A program made the translations under genes and the position numbers. Under the pieces are notes generated by a model. It saw only the letters and a list, made by a program, of their open reading frames with translations, did no database searches and was not told the DNA's origin. A stretch of DNA of 64,000 nucleotides, taken from positions 1-64,000 of the forward strand of contig JANSWP010000021.1 of NCBI GenBank assembly GCA_024743405.1, written 5' to 3'. Position 1 is the stretch's first letter. Each line of letters starts with the position of its first letter. This stretch comes from Bacteroidota bacterium (GTDB lineage Bacteria; Bacteroidota; Bacteroidia; Chitinophagales; Saprospiraceae). Of the stretch, positions 8,499 to 15,674 are shown in pieces.

Positions 8499-8543
8499 CA
8501 AAGAAAAGACTCCTTGATGTTAAGGAGGATGACAAAAATCATT
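8499..8543 (-). promoter_or_regulatory. CRP/FNR-type promoter of nosZ
   Basis: GATGACAAAAATCA (8529-8541 plus flank) holds TGA-N6-TCA at 8530-8541. On the minus strand TTTCTTTG at 8506-8499 matches TAnnTTTG at all but one fixed base. Centre-to-centre spacing is 33 bp, as at four other promoters in the window. AAAAATCAT also forms a 9-bp inverted repeat with 8551-8559. Confidence 0.7.
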
Positions 8544-8668
8544 GGGAGGGATGATTTTTATATGATTTTGATTAAGTAATTGATAATCAGTTTTTTAAAA
8601 TCGTTTTTTTTGCTAAAAAAAAATGAAAAATCTATTATTATTTTGAGGATGAAATTTCATCAGTAAAT

Positions 8669-8694
8669 ATTAAAAGACTTATTTGTCTTTTAAT
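8669..8694. promoter_or_regulatory. Perfect palindrome before rrf2, putative autoregulatory operator
   Basis: Ten-base arms ATTAAAAGAC (8669-8678) and GTCTTTTAAT (8685-8694) around TTATTT. The arm-spacer-arm layout, with 6 bp between arms, matches the palindrome at 8470-8493, and the core AAAAGACT is shared. It ends 34 bp before the chosen rrf2 start and overlaps an alternative upstream ATG at 8693. Confidence 0.65.
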
Positions 8695-8728
8695 GGAGCA
8701 GTGTATATATTTGCTTAAAATCAAGAAT

Positions 8729-9154
8729 ATGTTTTCTAAAAGCTGTAAATATGCTATTCGTGCCGTCTTATATTTAGCTGTTCACTCTGATGAAAGTAGT
8801 AAGATAGGTGTAAAAGAAATTGCGGATTCATTAGAAGTTCCAAAGCATTTTTTAGCGAAAATTTTGCAACAATTGGCAAAACATAATTTAATCGCTTCCA
8901 TCAAAGGACCAAGTGGAGGTTTTTTTTTAACTGAAACTCACATTAATGCCAGTTTGATTCAAGTGGTGTATAGTATGGATGGACCAGAAATGTTTAGTTC
9001 CTGTCTTTTGGGACTACCCGTTTGCTCCTCAGACAATCCATGTCCTTTGCATGTTCAAGCCTTTGCCTATCGGGAAGGCATTATCTATCAAATGAAACAC
9101 CAAACCATAAAGGAACTGGCGAATAGAATAGAAAGAGAAGAACTTAAACTTTGA
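8729..9154 (+). CDS. Rrf2-family iron-sulfur transcriptional regulator (NsrR/IscR-like)
   Basis: A 141-residue winged-helix regulator. The ATG at 8729 gives the canonical start MFSKSCKYAIRAVLYLA. An upstream ATG at 8693 would lie inside a palindromic operator and is rejected. The wing motif GPSGGFFL is present at about residues 60-67. Three cysteines at 92, 99 and 105 (C-x6-C-x5-C) match the Fe-S ligands of IscR (C-x5-C-x5-C) and NsrR, so it should sense NO, O2 or Fe-S status. It is divergent from nosZ and 124 bp before the cytochrome c gene. Two related palindromes (8470-8493 and 8669-8694) are its likely targets. Confidence 0.88.
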   Translation: MFSKSCKYAIRAVLYLAVHSDESSKIGVKEIADSLEVPKHFLAKILQQLAKHNLIASIKGPSGGFFLTETHINASLIQVVYSMDGPEMFSSCLLGLPVCSSDNPCPLHVQAFAYREGIIYQMKHQTIKELANRIEREELKL

Positions 9155-9231
9155 AGTATACAGTTTTCAAAAGGGAGTCAGCAGTTTATCAACTGCAAGC
9201 TACCCCCAAAAAAACTGCATACTAGAATGAC
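9155..9231. other. Short spacer with degenerate word repeats
   Basis: AAGTATACAGTTT (9154-9166) recurs as its complement at 10222-10234, and words such as ACTGCATACT appear in the same spacer. This resembles the degenerate 7-bp repeat found before the 10249 gene. Confidence 0.4.
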
Positions 9232-9253
9232 GGAAAGGATTGCTAAAACTCAT
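9232..9253 (+). repeat. 22-bp exact direct repeat, copy 2
   Basis: Identical to 8365-8386. It ends 25 bp upstream of the cytochrome c start codon and points towards that gene. Confidence 0.8.
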
Positions 9254-9278
9254 TACCATAATTTAAATTAATACCGTC

Positions 9279-9761
9279 ATGAAACAATTATTTGTTTTTC
9301 TTGCATTAGCATTTTTTATGGTCTCTTGTGGAGGCGATTCAACAGAACAAGATTCTTCAAAATCAAAAAAGAAGCCTAAAAGCATGATTAAGGAGGAGCC
9401 AAAGGATGATGGAAAGGGCGTCGGGGAAATCAAAAATGTAGAACTCAACAACCCTTTGGTGGCTGCTATGGTCGACAAGGGAAAAGGCATTTATGAAATG
9501 AAATGTGCTGCTTGTCACAAGTTGACTGATCAAAGGGTGGTAGGTCCAGGTTGGAAAGGTCTTACTGAAAAACGTAAACCTGAATGGATTATGAACATGA
9601 CGCTCAATGTTGATGTCATGTTAGCAGAAGATGAAACTGCCAGAGACTTACTCAAACAATGTTTGGTTCGCATGCCAAACCAAAACCTTTCAACAGAAGA
9701 TGCTCGGGATGTTTTAGAGTTTATGTATGCCAATGATGGGGAGACTGTTGGTGAACAGTAA
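9279..9761 (+). CDS. Lipoprotein monoheme cytochrome c
   Basis: A 160-residue protein with a lipoprotein signal (Cys17 in MVSCGG), a charged Lys-rich linker to about residue 50, and one class I cytochrome c domain. The heme motif is CAACH (residues 76-80) and the sixth ligand is probably the Met of VRMPNQNLS. It is anchored to the outside of the inner membrane or to the outer membrane. In clade II nos loci such c-type cytochromes are the likely electron carriers from quinol to NosZ, and the location beside rrf2 and nosZ fits that. A 22-bp repeat shared with the nosZ leader lies just upstream. Confidence 0.9.
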   Translation: MKQLFVFLALAFFMVSCGGDSTEQDSSKSKKKPKSMIKEEPKDDGKGVGEIKNVELNNPLVAAMVDKGKGIYEMKCAACHKLTDQRVVGPGWKGLTEKRKPEWIMNMTLNVDVMLAEDETARDLLKQCLVRMPNQNLSTEDARDVLEFMYANDGETVGEQ

Positions 9762-9784
9762 AGGAGAGGGAGTTTACTAGAGTA

Positions 9785-9988
9785 TTAATACTACTTTGTC
9801 ACTTTGAAGTATTCTTGGGAATATTTTAAGACTTATTTCTTTTTTGAAATATTGTAGTTTTTGGCATTGCTCCAAAAACTACGAAAAAAGTCTAGTTTGT
9901 TTAAATCGCTCCGCGTAAACAAACGGCTGCCCGCCAAATTAGGCGTGTTCCAATGCGTATTCCCACCAAAGTGACAAAGTAATATTAA
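9785..9988. repeat. 204-bp palindromic element with 22-bp terminal inverted repeats
   Basis: Ends 9785-9806 and 9967-9988 are complementary over 22 bp with one mismatch (core ACTTTGTCACTTTG). Two inner hairpins are visible: GTAGTTTTTGG / CCAAAAACTAC near 9854-9882 and GTTTGTTTA / TAAACAAAC near 9896-9924. There is no coding capacity. It abuts a second, different element at 9989. Confidence 0.7.
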
Positions 9989-10160
9989 GTGCTTGGACAA
10001 AATAAGTTCCCTATTGCGCGCCGTCGCCTACGGCTAGGCGCGCTAAGGAGGTTTGGAGGGCAGTCGAATTGAATAATCTGATTTTTAGTTTATTCAATTC
10101 GACTGCCTTCCAAGACTTCCATTACTGCTACGGGCGCCTTTGGCGCGATGTTGTAGAAGT
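9989..10160. repeat. Three-hairpin element, GTGCTTGGACA family, copy 1
   Basis: It begins with GTGCTTGGACA, as do the elements at 54025 and at both ends of 33011-33180. It contains a GC-rich hairpin (GCGCGCC at 10016-10022 with 10037-10043), a 24-bp stem (10053-10076 with 10090-10113, one mismatch) and a third stem with GCGCCTTTGGCGC (10134-10146). Order and layout match 54025-54202. The right end is unclear. A longer open frame starts inside the element at 10069, but that region is repeat, not protein. Confidence 0.75.
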
Positions 10161-10203
10161 TGTTTATCACTTCATTATTCAGTTTGCGGTAGGTGAAGGT
10201 GTA

Positions 10204-10231
10204 ATGCATTCTGCATTCTGCAAACTGTATA
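10204..10231 (+). repeat. Degenerate 7-bp tandem repeat
   Basis: Four heptads: ATGCATT, CTGCATT, CTGCAAA, CTGTATA. They end 17 bp before the start codon of the following gene. Repeats of the same period but different sequence occur at 56181 and 61498. Confidence 0.6.
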
Positions 10232-10248
10232 CTTTATTTTCATTTCCA

Positions 10249-11505
10249 ATGCAAAAAGTTTGGTTTAAGGCAGCCTTGATCAATTTATTGATTGCGGCTA
10301 TAATGGGCGCAATTTTGCGCTTTGCTTTTGTTGCTGAAATTCCAGGATTTAAGTTTCAATATTTCCTGCATGGGCATTCTCATGTCGCTATGCTGGGATG
10401 GGTTTATTTGGCATTATTTGCTTTTTTAATCCATTCATTTCTGCCAGCCGAAAAACAAAAATCTAAATATTATCATCGATTATTTTGGTCGACTCAAGCC
10501 TCGGTTTTGGGAATGTTGATTGCCTTTCCCCTCCAGGGGTATGCTGCTTTTTCTATTGTTTTTTCGGCTATTCATGTAGTTTTATCTTACTTGTTTATTT
10601 TACGGTTTTTGAAAGATTTACGTCTAACTATAAAAGCGCCATCAATAGGGGCGATTACGAACAAGGATACTTCGATTAGGAGCGTTTTTAGCCATAAGTT
10701 TATCAGAGCTTCTTTTTGGTTTTTGATTGTTTCAACGATTGCCTTGTGGGCGATGGGACCAATTATGGCATTGGATTTAAAAGGAACAGCATGGTATTAT
10801 AGTGGTGTCCAGTTTTATTTACATTTTCAATTTAATGGCTGGTTCATTTTTGCTGTTTTGGGACTGTTTTTCAAAATATTGGAAGATAAAGGGATTGTTT
10901 TGCCACCCAAACTCATGCAGAATTTTTTCATTTTGTTGGTTATTTCATGTGTTTTGACATACGCACTTGCCGTTACGTGGTCAACTCCTTTACCAATTTT
11001 GTTTTTGATAAATAGTGTAGGTGTAACCATTCAATTTGCTGCTTTGGTTTGTTTTTTATTGATCATCAAAAGATTATGGAAAGAACTTAAAAGCTTTTTT
11101 CCTAAATGGGTCGGTGTATTCTTCACGGTGGCATTTGGTTGTTTTGTTTTAAAAATATTAATTCAAACAGCAGTAGTAGTCCCATATATTGGAACGGTGG
11201 GGTACACAATACGAAACTTTGTTATTGGATTTTTGCACCTTATGTTACTAGGAATGATTACTGGGTTCCTCTTAGGATTTGGAGCTCAGAAAGATATGAT
11301 CAATCGACAAGATAAATGGGTAAGAATAGGCTTTGTGTTTTTCCTAATTGGCTTCTTTTTGAGTGAATTGATTCTTTTTGGACAAGGACTTTTGTTTTGG
11401 GGAGCAATGGGATTTATTCCCAAATATTATGAAATACTGTTTGGCGTTTCTGTATTAATGCCTGTAGGAATTGGTGGGATTTTATTGGGGAAAAAACAAA
11501 ATTGA
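10249..11505 (+). CDS. Multi-pass membrane protein resembling heme-copper oxidase subunit I
   Basis: A 418-residue protein from the ATG at 10249 (MQKVWFKAALINLL). The frame stays open upstream but through repeat DNA. About eleven or twelve hydrophobic segments are present. Histidines occur in helix-embedded contexts with a recurring H-x4-G pattern: HGHSHVAMLGW (His41, 43, 45), YLHFQFNGWF and IGFLHLMLLGM. These resemble heme-ligand helices of the cytochrome oxidase/NorB/NnrS superfamily. I cannot assign an activity. NO reductase-like, NnrS-like or a heme-binding accessory are all possible. The nos neighbourhood favours a role with nitrogen oxides. Confidence 0.6.
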   Translation: MQKVWFKAALINLLIAAIMGAILRFAFVAEIPGFKFQYFLHGHSHVAMLGWVYLALFAFLIHSFLPAEKQKSKYYHRLFWSTQASVLGMLIAFPLQGYAAFSIVFSAIHVVLSYLFILRFLKDLRLTIKAPSIGAITNKDTSIRSVFSHKFIRASFWFLIVSTIALWAMGPIMALDLKGTAWYYSGVQFYLHFQFNGWFIFAVLGLFFKILEDKGIVLPPKLMQNFFILLVISCVLTYALAVTWSTPLPILFLINSVGVTIQFAALVCFLLIIKRLWKELKSFFPKWVGVFFTVAFGCFVLKILIQTAVVVPYIGTVGYTIRNFVIGFLHLMLLGMITGFLLGFGAQKDMINRQDKWVRIGFVFFLIGFFLSELILFGQGLLFWGAMGFIPKYYEILFGVSVLMPVGIGGILLGKKQN

Positions 11506-11614
11506 TCTTATTTTTAAACTCTCGAATTTGGTTCTTTAAATTTTACGTGGTCGTTAACAAGATCAATCTTATTTGTAGGCTGTTCCGTAAATGGTTTTGT
11601 TATTATGTTGATGG

Positions 11615-11667
11615 GTTGATTACGTTGAATTTGTTTAGATAAAATCAATACATTCAACATAATCAAC
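11615..11667. repeat. Inverted repeat in intergenic DNA
   Basis: Sixteen-base arms (11615-11630 and 11652-11667, one mismatch, loop 21 nt). It lies between converging genes, 110-160 bp after the 10249 gene. It could be a processing or terminator stem or a palindromic element remnant. Confidence 0.4.
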
Positions 11668-11728
11668 TTATTTAACTTGCAGAAATGCTGACCCAAAAAG
11701 ACATAAACAACATAAAGTCATAAAGAAC

Positions 11729-11756
11729 CCCGAATTTTCATGTTTGATCATTCGGG
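11729..11756. terminator. Terminator hairpin between converging genes
   Basis: CCCGAAT (11729-11735) pairs with ATTCGGG (11750-11756). A T-rich tract follows on the plus strand, and the hairpin is 11 bp after the minus-strand ligase/CBS gene stop. Confidence 0.65.
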
Positions 11757-11766
11757 AGTTTTTATT

Positions 11767-13731
11767 TTATTGAAAATTATCTACGATTATCTTTTCCCCT
11801 TCAATATTCCCAATATCCTCATTTGAAATTTCTCTAAATACTTCTTCCCAAATTCTCACGAAATCTCTTTCAGAGATCAAGCCTACTAATTTTTTATCGA
11901 CGATGACAGGTAGGCAGCTTATATTTTTTTCCTTCATGAGTGTTAATGCATCTGAAATACTAGTATCTGGCTCAATGGTAATGAGGTTTTTGGTCATAAT
12001 ATCACGGATACAAGCTGGTGGATTGTCAGACTTTAATTTCCCAAAATATTGAACCAAGTTTTTCGAACTAACTAATCCAGATAATTTGCCCTCATCATTT
12101 TCAACCAATACATGCCGGATATTGCGCCAATCCATGATTTTTGCGACGTATTCGACCGTGTCTTCTTCCAAAACTGTGAAAAGATCGGATGCCATAATTT
12201 GTTGAACAGAATGGAACCGGTTTCTCCAACTTCCAGCTTCAGGAAGCGTTGCTAATTGCCAAGTGTGGACAGGCTGACCGATTTGTTGTCGCCGAGACAA
12301 GCCTGAGGTGGTTGCAGTCAAAGCATCATTAATAGAGGCTGATTTTTTTAGGTTTTCAAAAGAAGAGACGAGCCATTGAGATCCAGTTCTGCCTGTTTTA
12401 ACTCTTTCTTCGATAATTCCGAGGAATTGATCAATATCGTCATTCAGTATATTAGCTCTTTCTAAACCAGCTTTTGCAATTGGTAATAATTCTTTTAGAA
12501 TTAAATCTGTAGAAGAGATACGTTTGGACATTCCGGGCCAGACAAAATCTGCTCCTAAGCCTTGTCTTGAAGCCTTTAAAAAATTATTTTTGGCATCATC
12601 GAATTCCATTTTTTCGGAAATATTCGAGTATTCTTCTGGCATTCCATGCATCATGCCGAGCCAAAATGCCGCATTTGCGACTTCATCTACAATAGTCGGA
12701 CCAGACGGCAATACTCTATTTTCGATTCGCATATGTGGTTTGCCATTCGTAATGCCATAACAAGCTCGATTCCATTTGTATACGGTACCGTTGTGCACTT
12801 GAAGCCCATATAGTTTTGGCGTTTTTCCTTGCCTAAGAACCTCCATGGCATCTTCTTTTCGATTTGAAATGAGGAGGGATCGATAGCGTGCTACCACATC
12901 CTGATAAAGCTCCAATGCTGAGCCATTCACCCAACCTGTTCCAAACGAGACTCTTTGAGGAACTTGGCGCATCAGTTGAGCTTCATTTCTAACATCAACC
13001 GACTGCTGAAAAAGGGCAATTCTAGATTCGCGCCAAAGTCTCCTTTCTAACAGAATCGGAGAATTGGTTGACGCTGCCATTAAAGGAGCGGTGACTGCCT
13101 GTGCCCAGTTATAGTCCCTTCCAAAATTGTAGGGATCTGCTTGATAGTGTACTTGAAAACTAGCCGTAACGGCCTCAAACATGGCATGTTCAAACGTCAA
13201 CTTTAGTTCATCTTTCCCGACTACATGAAAGTCAAAATGCCCTCTCCGAAGTTCGGCGAGGGTATCCATCAAAATGCGATAACGAGGAAGTGGCGTAATA
13301 TTTTTCAGGTCTATATCTTCTCTCCTTATGGTGGGTAGAACACCCGCTAAAACGGCATGTGAATCAAATCGTCTGGCGACTATTTCAACTTTTTTCAGAA
13401 AAGAATAAAGATCGTGTTCCATTCTTCTAAAACACTCTCCTTCAAAATCCATTGGGTCGAGATTAATCTCCAAATTGAATTGGGCTAACTCATGCGTGAA
13501 ATGTGGGTCTTCTTTCAGTTGTTCCAAAACCTGCACTGCTACAGCCGCTGGTCGCCAGTCCCTATTTTGTGCAAAATGCAATTCTTGTTCCACACCAATA
13601 CGGTGTACGCCAGACTCAAAAAGCCCGTCGTCCATCATTTTTTCGAAGGCTTTTAAATCATTTAGGATGTGCTGCATAGCCTCTCGGCGAGTATTTCCGT
13701 CCTTAATAATGCTAACTTTCGAGGCGCCCAT
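11767..13731 (-). CDS. Glutamate-cysteine ligase (GCS2-like) fused to a CBS-domain pair
   Basis: A 654-residue cytoplasmic protein. Residues about 30-480 form a carboxylate-amine ligase of the GCS2 type: GVEQELHFA near residue 47, LEINLDPMDF near 107, and RIENRVLPSGPT near 340. Residues about 505-635 are two CBS motifs ('IMASDLFTVLEEDTVEYVAK' and 'DIMTKNLITIEPDTSISDA'). GCS2 enzymes couple glutamate and cysteine, though many family members act on other substrates. CBS pairs bind adenine nucleotides, so the activity may be energy-gated. A CRP/FNR-type site lies 98 bp upstream. It is probably monocistronic. Confidence 0.8.
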   Translation of the reverse strand: MGASKVSIIKDGNTRREAMQHILNDLKAFEKMMDDGLFESGVHRIGVEQELHFAQNRDWRPAAVAVQVLEQLKEDPHFTHELAQFNLEINLDPMDFEGECFRRMEHDLYSFLKKVEIVARRFDSHAVLAGVLPTIRREDIDLKNITPLPRYRILMDTLAELRRGHFDFHVVGKDELKLTFEHAMFEAVTASFQVHYQADPYNFGRDYNWAQAVTAPLMAASTNSPILLERRLWRESRIALFQQSVDVRNEAQLMRQVPQRVSFGTGWVNGSALELYQDVVARYRSLLISNRKEDAMEVLRQGKTPKLYGLQVHNGTVYKWNRACYGITNGKPHMRIENRVLPSGPTIVDEVANAAFWLGMMHGMPEEYSNISEKMEFDDAKNNFLKASRQGLGADFVWPGMSKRISSTDLILKELLPIAKAGLERANILNDDIDQFLGIIEERVKTGRTGSQWLVSSFENLKKSASINDALTATTSGLSRRQQIGQPVHTWQLATLPEAGSWRNRFHSVQQIMASDLFTVLEEDTVEYVAKIMDWRNIRHVLVENDEGKLSGLVSSKNLVQYFGKLKSDNPPACIRDIMTKNLITIEPDTSISDALTLMKEKNISCLPVIVDKKLVGLISERDFVRIWEEVFREISNEDIGNIEGEKIIVDNFQ

Positions 13732-13769
13732 ATTTGTGAGAATTTAGTGGTTGGTTAATTTCGTTGCCA

Positions 13770-13848
13770 CAAATTTACTGAGCTTAGGATGGGAGAAGGA
13801 TGAAGAATGTCAGGAATAGAAGGTGATTTTTGTCATCTTCTATTCCTG
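13770..13848 (-). promoter_or_regulatory. CRP/FNR-type site in a long palindrome, with promoter for the ligase/CBS gene
   Basis: GTGATTTTTGTCATC (13823-13837) is identical to 23119-23133. It is embedded in a larger inverted repeat: 13811-13826 pairs with 13833-13848 with one mismatch. A perfect -7 element, TAAATTTG, lies at 13777-13770 on the minus strand. Here the spacing is 56 bp, about two helical turns more than at the other promoters, as in class I activation. Confidence 0.6.
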
Positions 13849-13861
13849 ATAACAATACAGA

Positions 13862-14242
13862 TTATGTTCTACTTTCAGAAACTTGAGCACTTGGATTTTT
13901 TGGGTATATCATTAATAATGTGACAATAATAATAATATTTTTTATGATGTATTATCCCACTAAAGTCAATGTAAATGGGGCTTGATTAAAAGATAATTCA
14001 TGGAAGAAAAGCAATGGAGTAAAGGTACACACCCTATGAATAAGGGTAAGTATAACGATCTTTCTAATTAGTATATTCAAAATTAAGCATACTCCGATTA
14101 ATACCTCCCAAATCGCTAGTAAGATAATGCTTACGTCAGAAGGAATTAGCCCAAAAGTTAAGCTGTGAATCGTCTCTTTTGCAAGTGAGTCAGTAGGGCT
14201 CAGACCGGGAAAAAATTTGAGTGCGCCAAAATCAAAATTCAA
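13862..14242 (-). pseudogene. Broken DoxX/DUF417-like membrane protein gene
   Basis: The open frame 14242-13952 encodes 96 residues of a DoxX-like family recognisable by 'GALKFFPGLSPTDSLA', 'TFGLIPSDVSIILLAIWEVLIG' and 'FTPLLFF'. The N-terminal helix region is missing: an in-frame TAG sits one codon upstream of the ATG. At the other end a TAA (13952-13954) replaces what should be the Gln of the family's QYIIKNI. Reading through it gives YIIKNIIIIVTLLM and further sense codons to a stop at 13862. Both a 5' truncation and a nonsense change are present, so I call it a pseudogene. It follows the porin gene by 16 bp. Confidence 0.75.
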
Positions 14243-14258
14243 ACATACTCTAATATGA

Positions 14259-15584
14259 TCATCGTACTTGCTTATTGAATTTCATGTTGAAGTCTAATCT
14301 GAACCTGTTTCCAGATTCTTTGGCAACATCATGTGTAACCAACCCCTCGACAAAATAAGCTCTGGCAACAACATTAAACCTTGAATCAAAAGCATAAGCA
14401 ACGCGTATTTCATGCCCCTGATAGTTCGTGTTTCTATTTCGATTAATATTTCCAAGTCGAATCCAGTCATCTTCTGTGTAATAACTAACGACCGAATATT
14501 CTTCTTTTCTGGCATAATAATATCCAAATAACCAATCTCCTTTTTCACTCAGCTTCCCTATTTTTGCACTTATAACAAAACCCGTATTTTGGTCTTTGTA
14601 GATTGGATTTATCAAAGTATCTGGTACTCCTTCATAATCCTCCAGATTAGTAAAATGATCGAAACCAATGGTTATCGGGGATTTGGTTTTCAATTCTATT
14701 TTCAAACCGGACACGATGAATGAATAATCGAGTTTAAATCGATCTCCGTTATAGAAAAAATCTGTGGTGGGGACATTATTGATGTCTTTGAGGGCATAAT
14801 AACTACTGGCCATTGTGACTTTGTTTTCCTTAATTTTAAAACCTAATTCCAACTGACCACCTATCATTTGTCCATCGATCATGCCATTGGTTGGATCTTT
14901 AGGATCAAAATTCCCATTACCAGTATTAGTTATAAAATAGGCGGCTTTCGGTTTTATACTGATGCCGTTTGCTTCGAATGATCCTCCTATTGCTATTCCT
15001 TCAGGTGTAACATCATCATCCCAAAATAATTCATTTTGCTTCCAGAATGGAAAGCTATTTTTACCAGCCCACCACCAATATTTGTCATGTTTCCCCGATA
15101 GAAAAACCTTGTCCAAATTGATGGGGACGCCAGTAAATTCTCGGTGCCCAAAATTGTTATGCGGTGATTGAAGGCTTTCGGCAACGCCTGATCTTAGCCT
15201 TGCACCCAAACTGATATTATTAGTCCAATTATAAGTAAATCCGAATCTCAATCTATACCGTAATCGGAAGCGATCATCACGAAAGTTACCATCAAATCTA
15301 CGAGAGTCCCAATCTTGCTCTGCACGGAGTCTGATGTCACCGTATAGTTTGAATTGATTTTTTTTACCCTCTTTTTGTGTTGTTTGTTTCCCACCTGTAC
15401 TTTTTAGTTCTGTATCTAAAGTAAAATTTGAATTAGAATACTGATTATCAGTATCTTGAATGAAACCTCCTATAGTGGAAGAACCAACGTGTTTCAAATG
15501 GGTTTGAGCAAATGAATTTGTAAAAAAGACCCCCAATAGGGATACAAGTAGGGCTATTTTATAATGGATATTTTTTGAATTCAT
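14259..15584 (-). CDS. Outer-membrane porin-like beta-barrel
   Basis: A 441-residue exported protein with a Sec signal ending SFAQ (about residue 27), then a basic linker and, from about residue 75, alternating amphipathic strands with aromatic girdles typical of a barrel ('FKLYGDIRLRAEQDW', 'RLRYRLRFGFTYNW', 'NVVARAYFVEGLV'). It resembles the Bacteroidota putative porin/alginate-export type. The substrate is unknown. The peroxidase gene lies upstream in the same direction, 90 bp away, so they may be co-transcribed from the CRP/FNR-type promoter. Confidence 0.75.
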   Translation of the reverse strand: MNSKNIHYKIALLVSLLGVFFTNSFAQTHLKHVGSSTIGGFIQDTDNQYSNSNFTLDTELKSTGGKQTTQKEGKKNQFKLYGDIRLRAEQDWDSRRFDGNFRDDRFRLRYRLRFGFTYNWTNNISLGARLRSGVAESLQSPHNNFGHREFTGVPINLDKVFLSGKHDKYWWWAGKNSFPFWKQNELFWDDDVTPEGIAIGGSFEANGISIKPKAAYFITNTGNGNFDPKDPTNGMIDGQMIGGQLELGFKIKENKVTMASSYYALKDINNVPTTDFFYNGDRFKLDYSFIVSGLKIELKTKSPITIGFDHFTNLEDYEGVPDTLINPIYKDQNTGFVISAKIGKLSEKGDWLFGYYYARKEEYSVVSYYTEDDWIRLGNINRNRNTNYQGHEIRVAYAFDSRFNVVARAYFVEGLVTHDVAKESGNRFRLDFNMKFNKQVR

Positions 15585-15674
15585 GGGATGAAAAATTATT
15601 TTGAATTGTCAATTAATATCAATAATTGTGCATTTTTTTATCTCGTAAAAACATTATCCCATATTTTGTACTTT

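Noticed and set aside
8693-8728. Upstream start codon for the Rrf2 regulator.
   Set aside because: It lies within the palindromic operator and adds residues not seen at the family's conserved N-terminus.
10069-10248. N-terminal extension of the oxidase-like membrane protein (60 extra codons).
   Set aside because: The stretch coincides with the hairpins of the dispersed element and the 7-bp repeat, and the normal hydrophobic N-terminus starts at the ATG at 10249.
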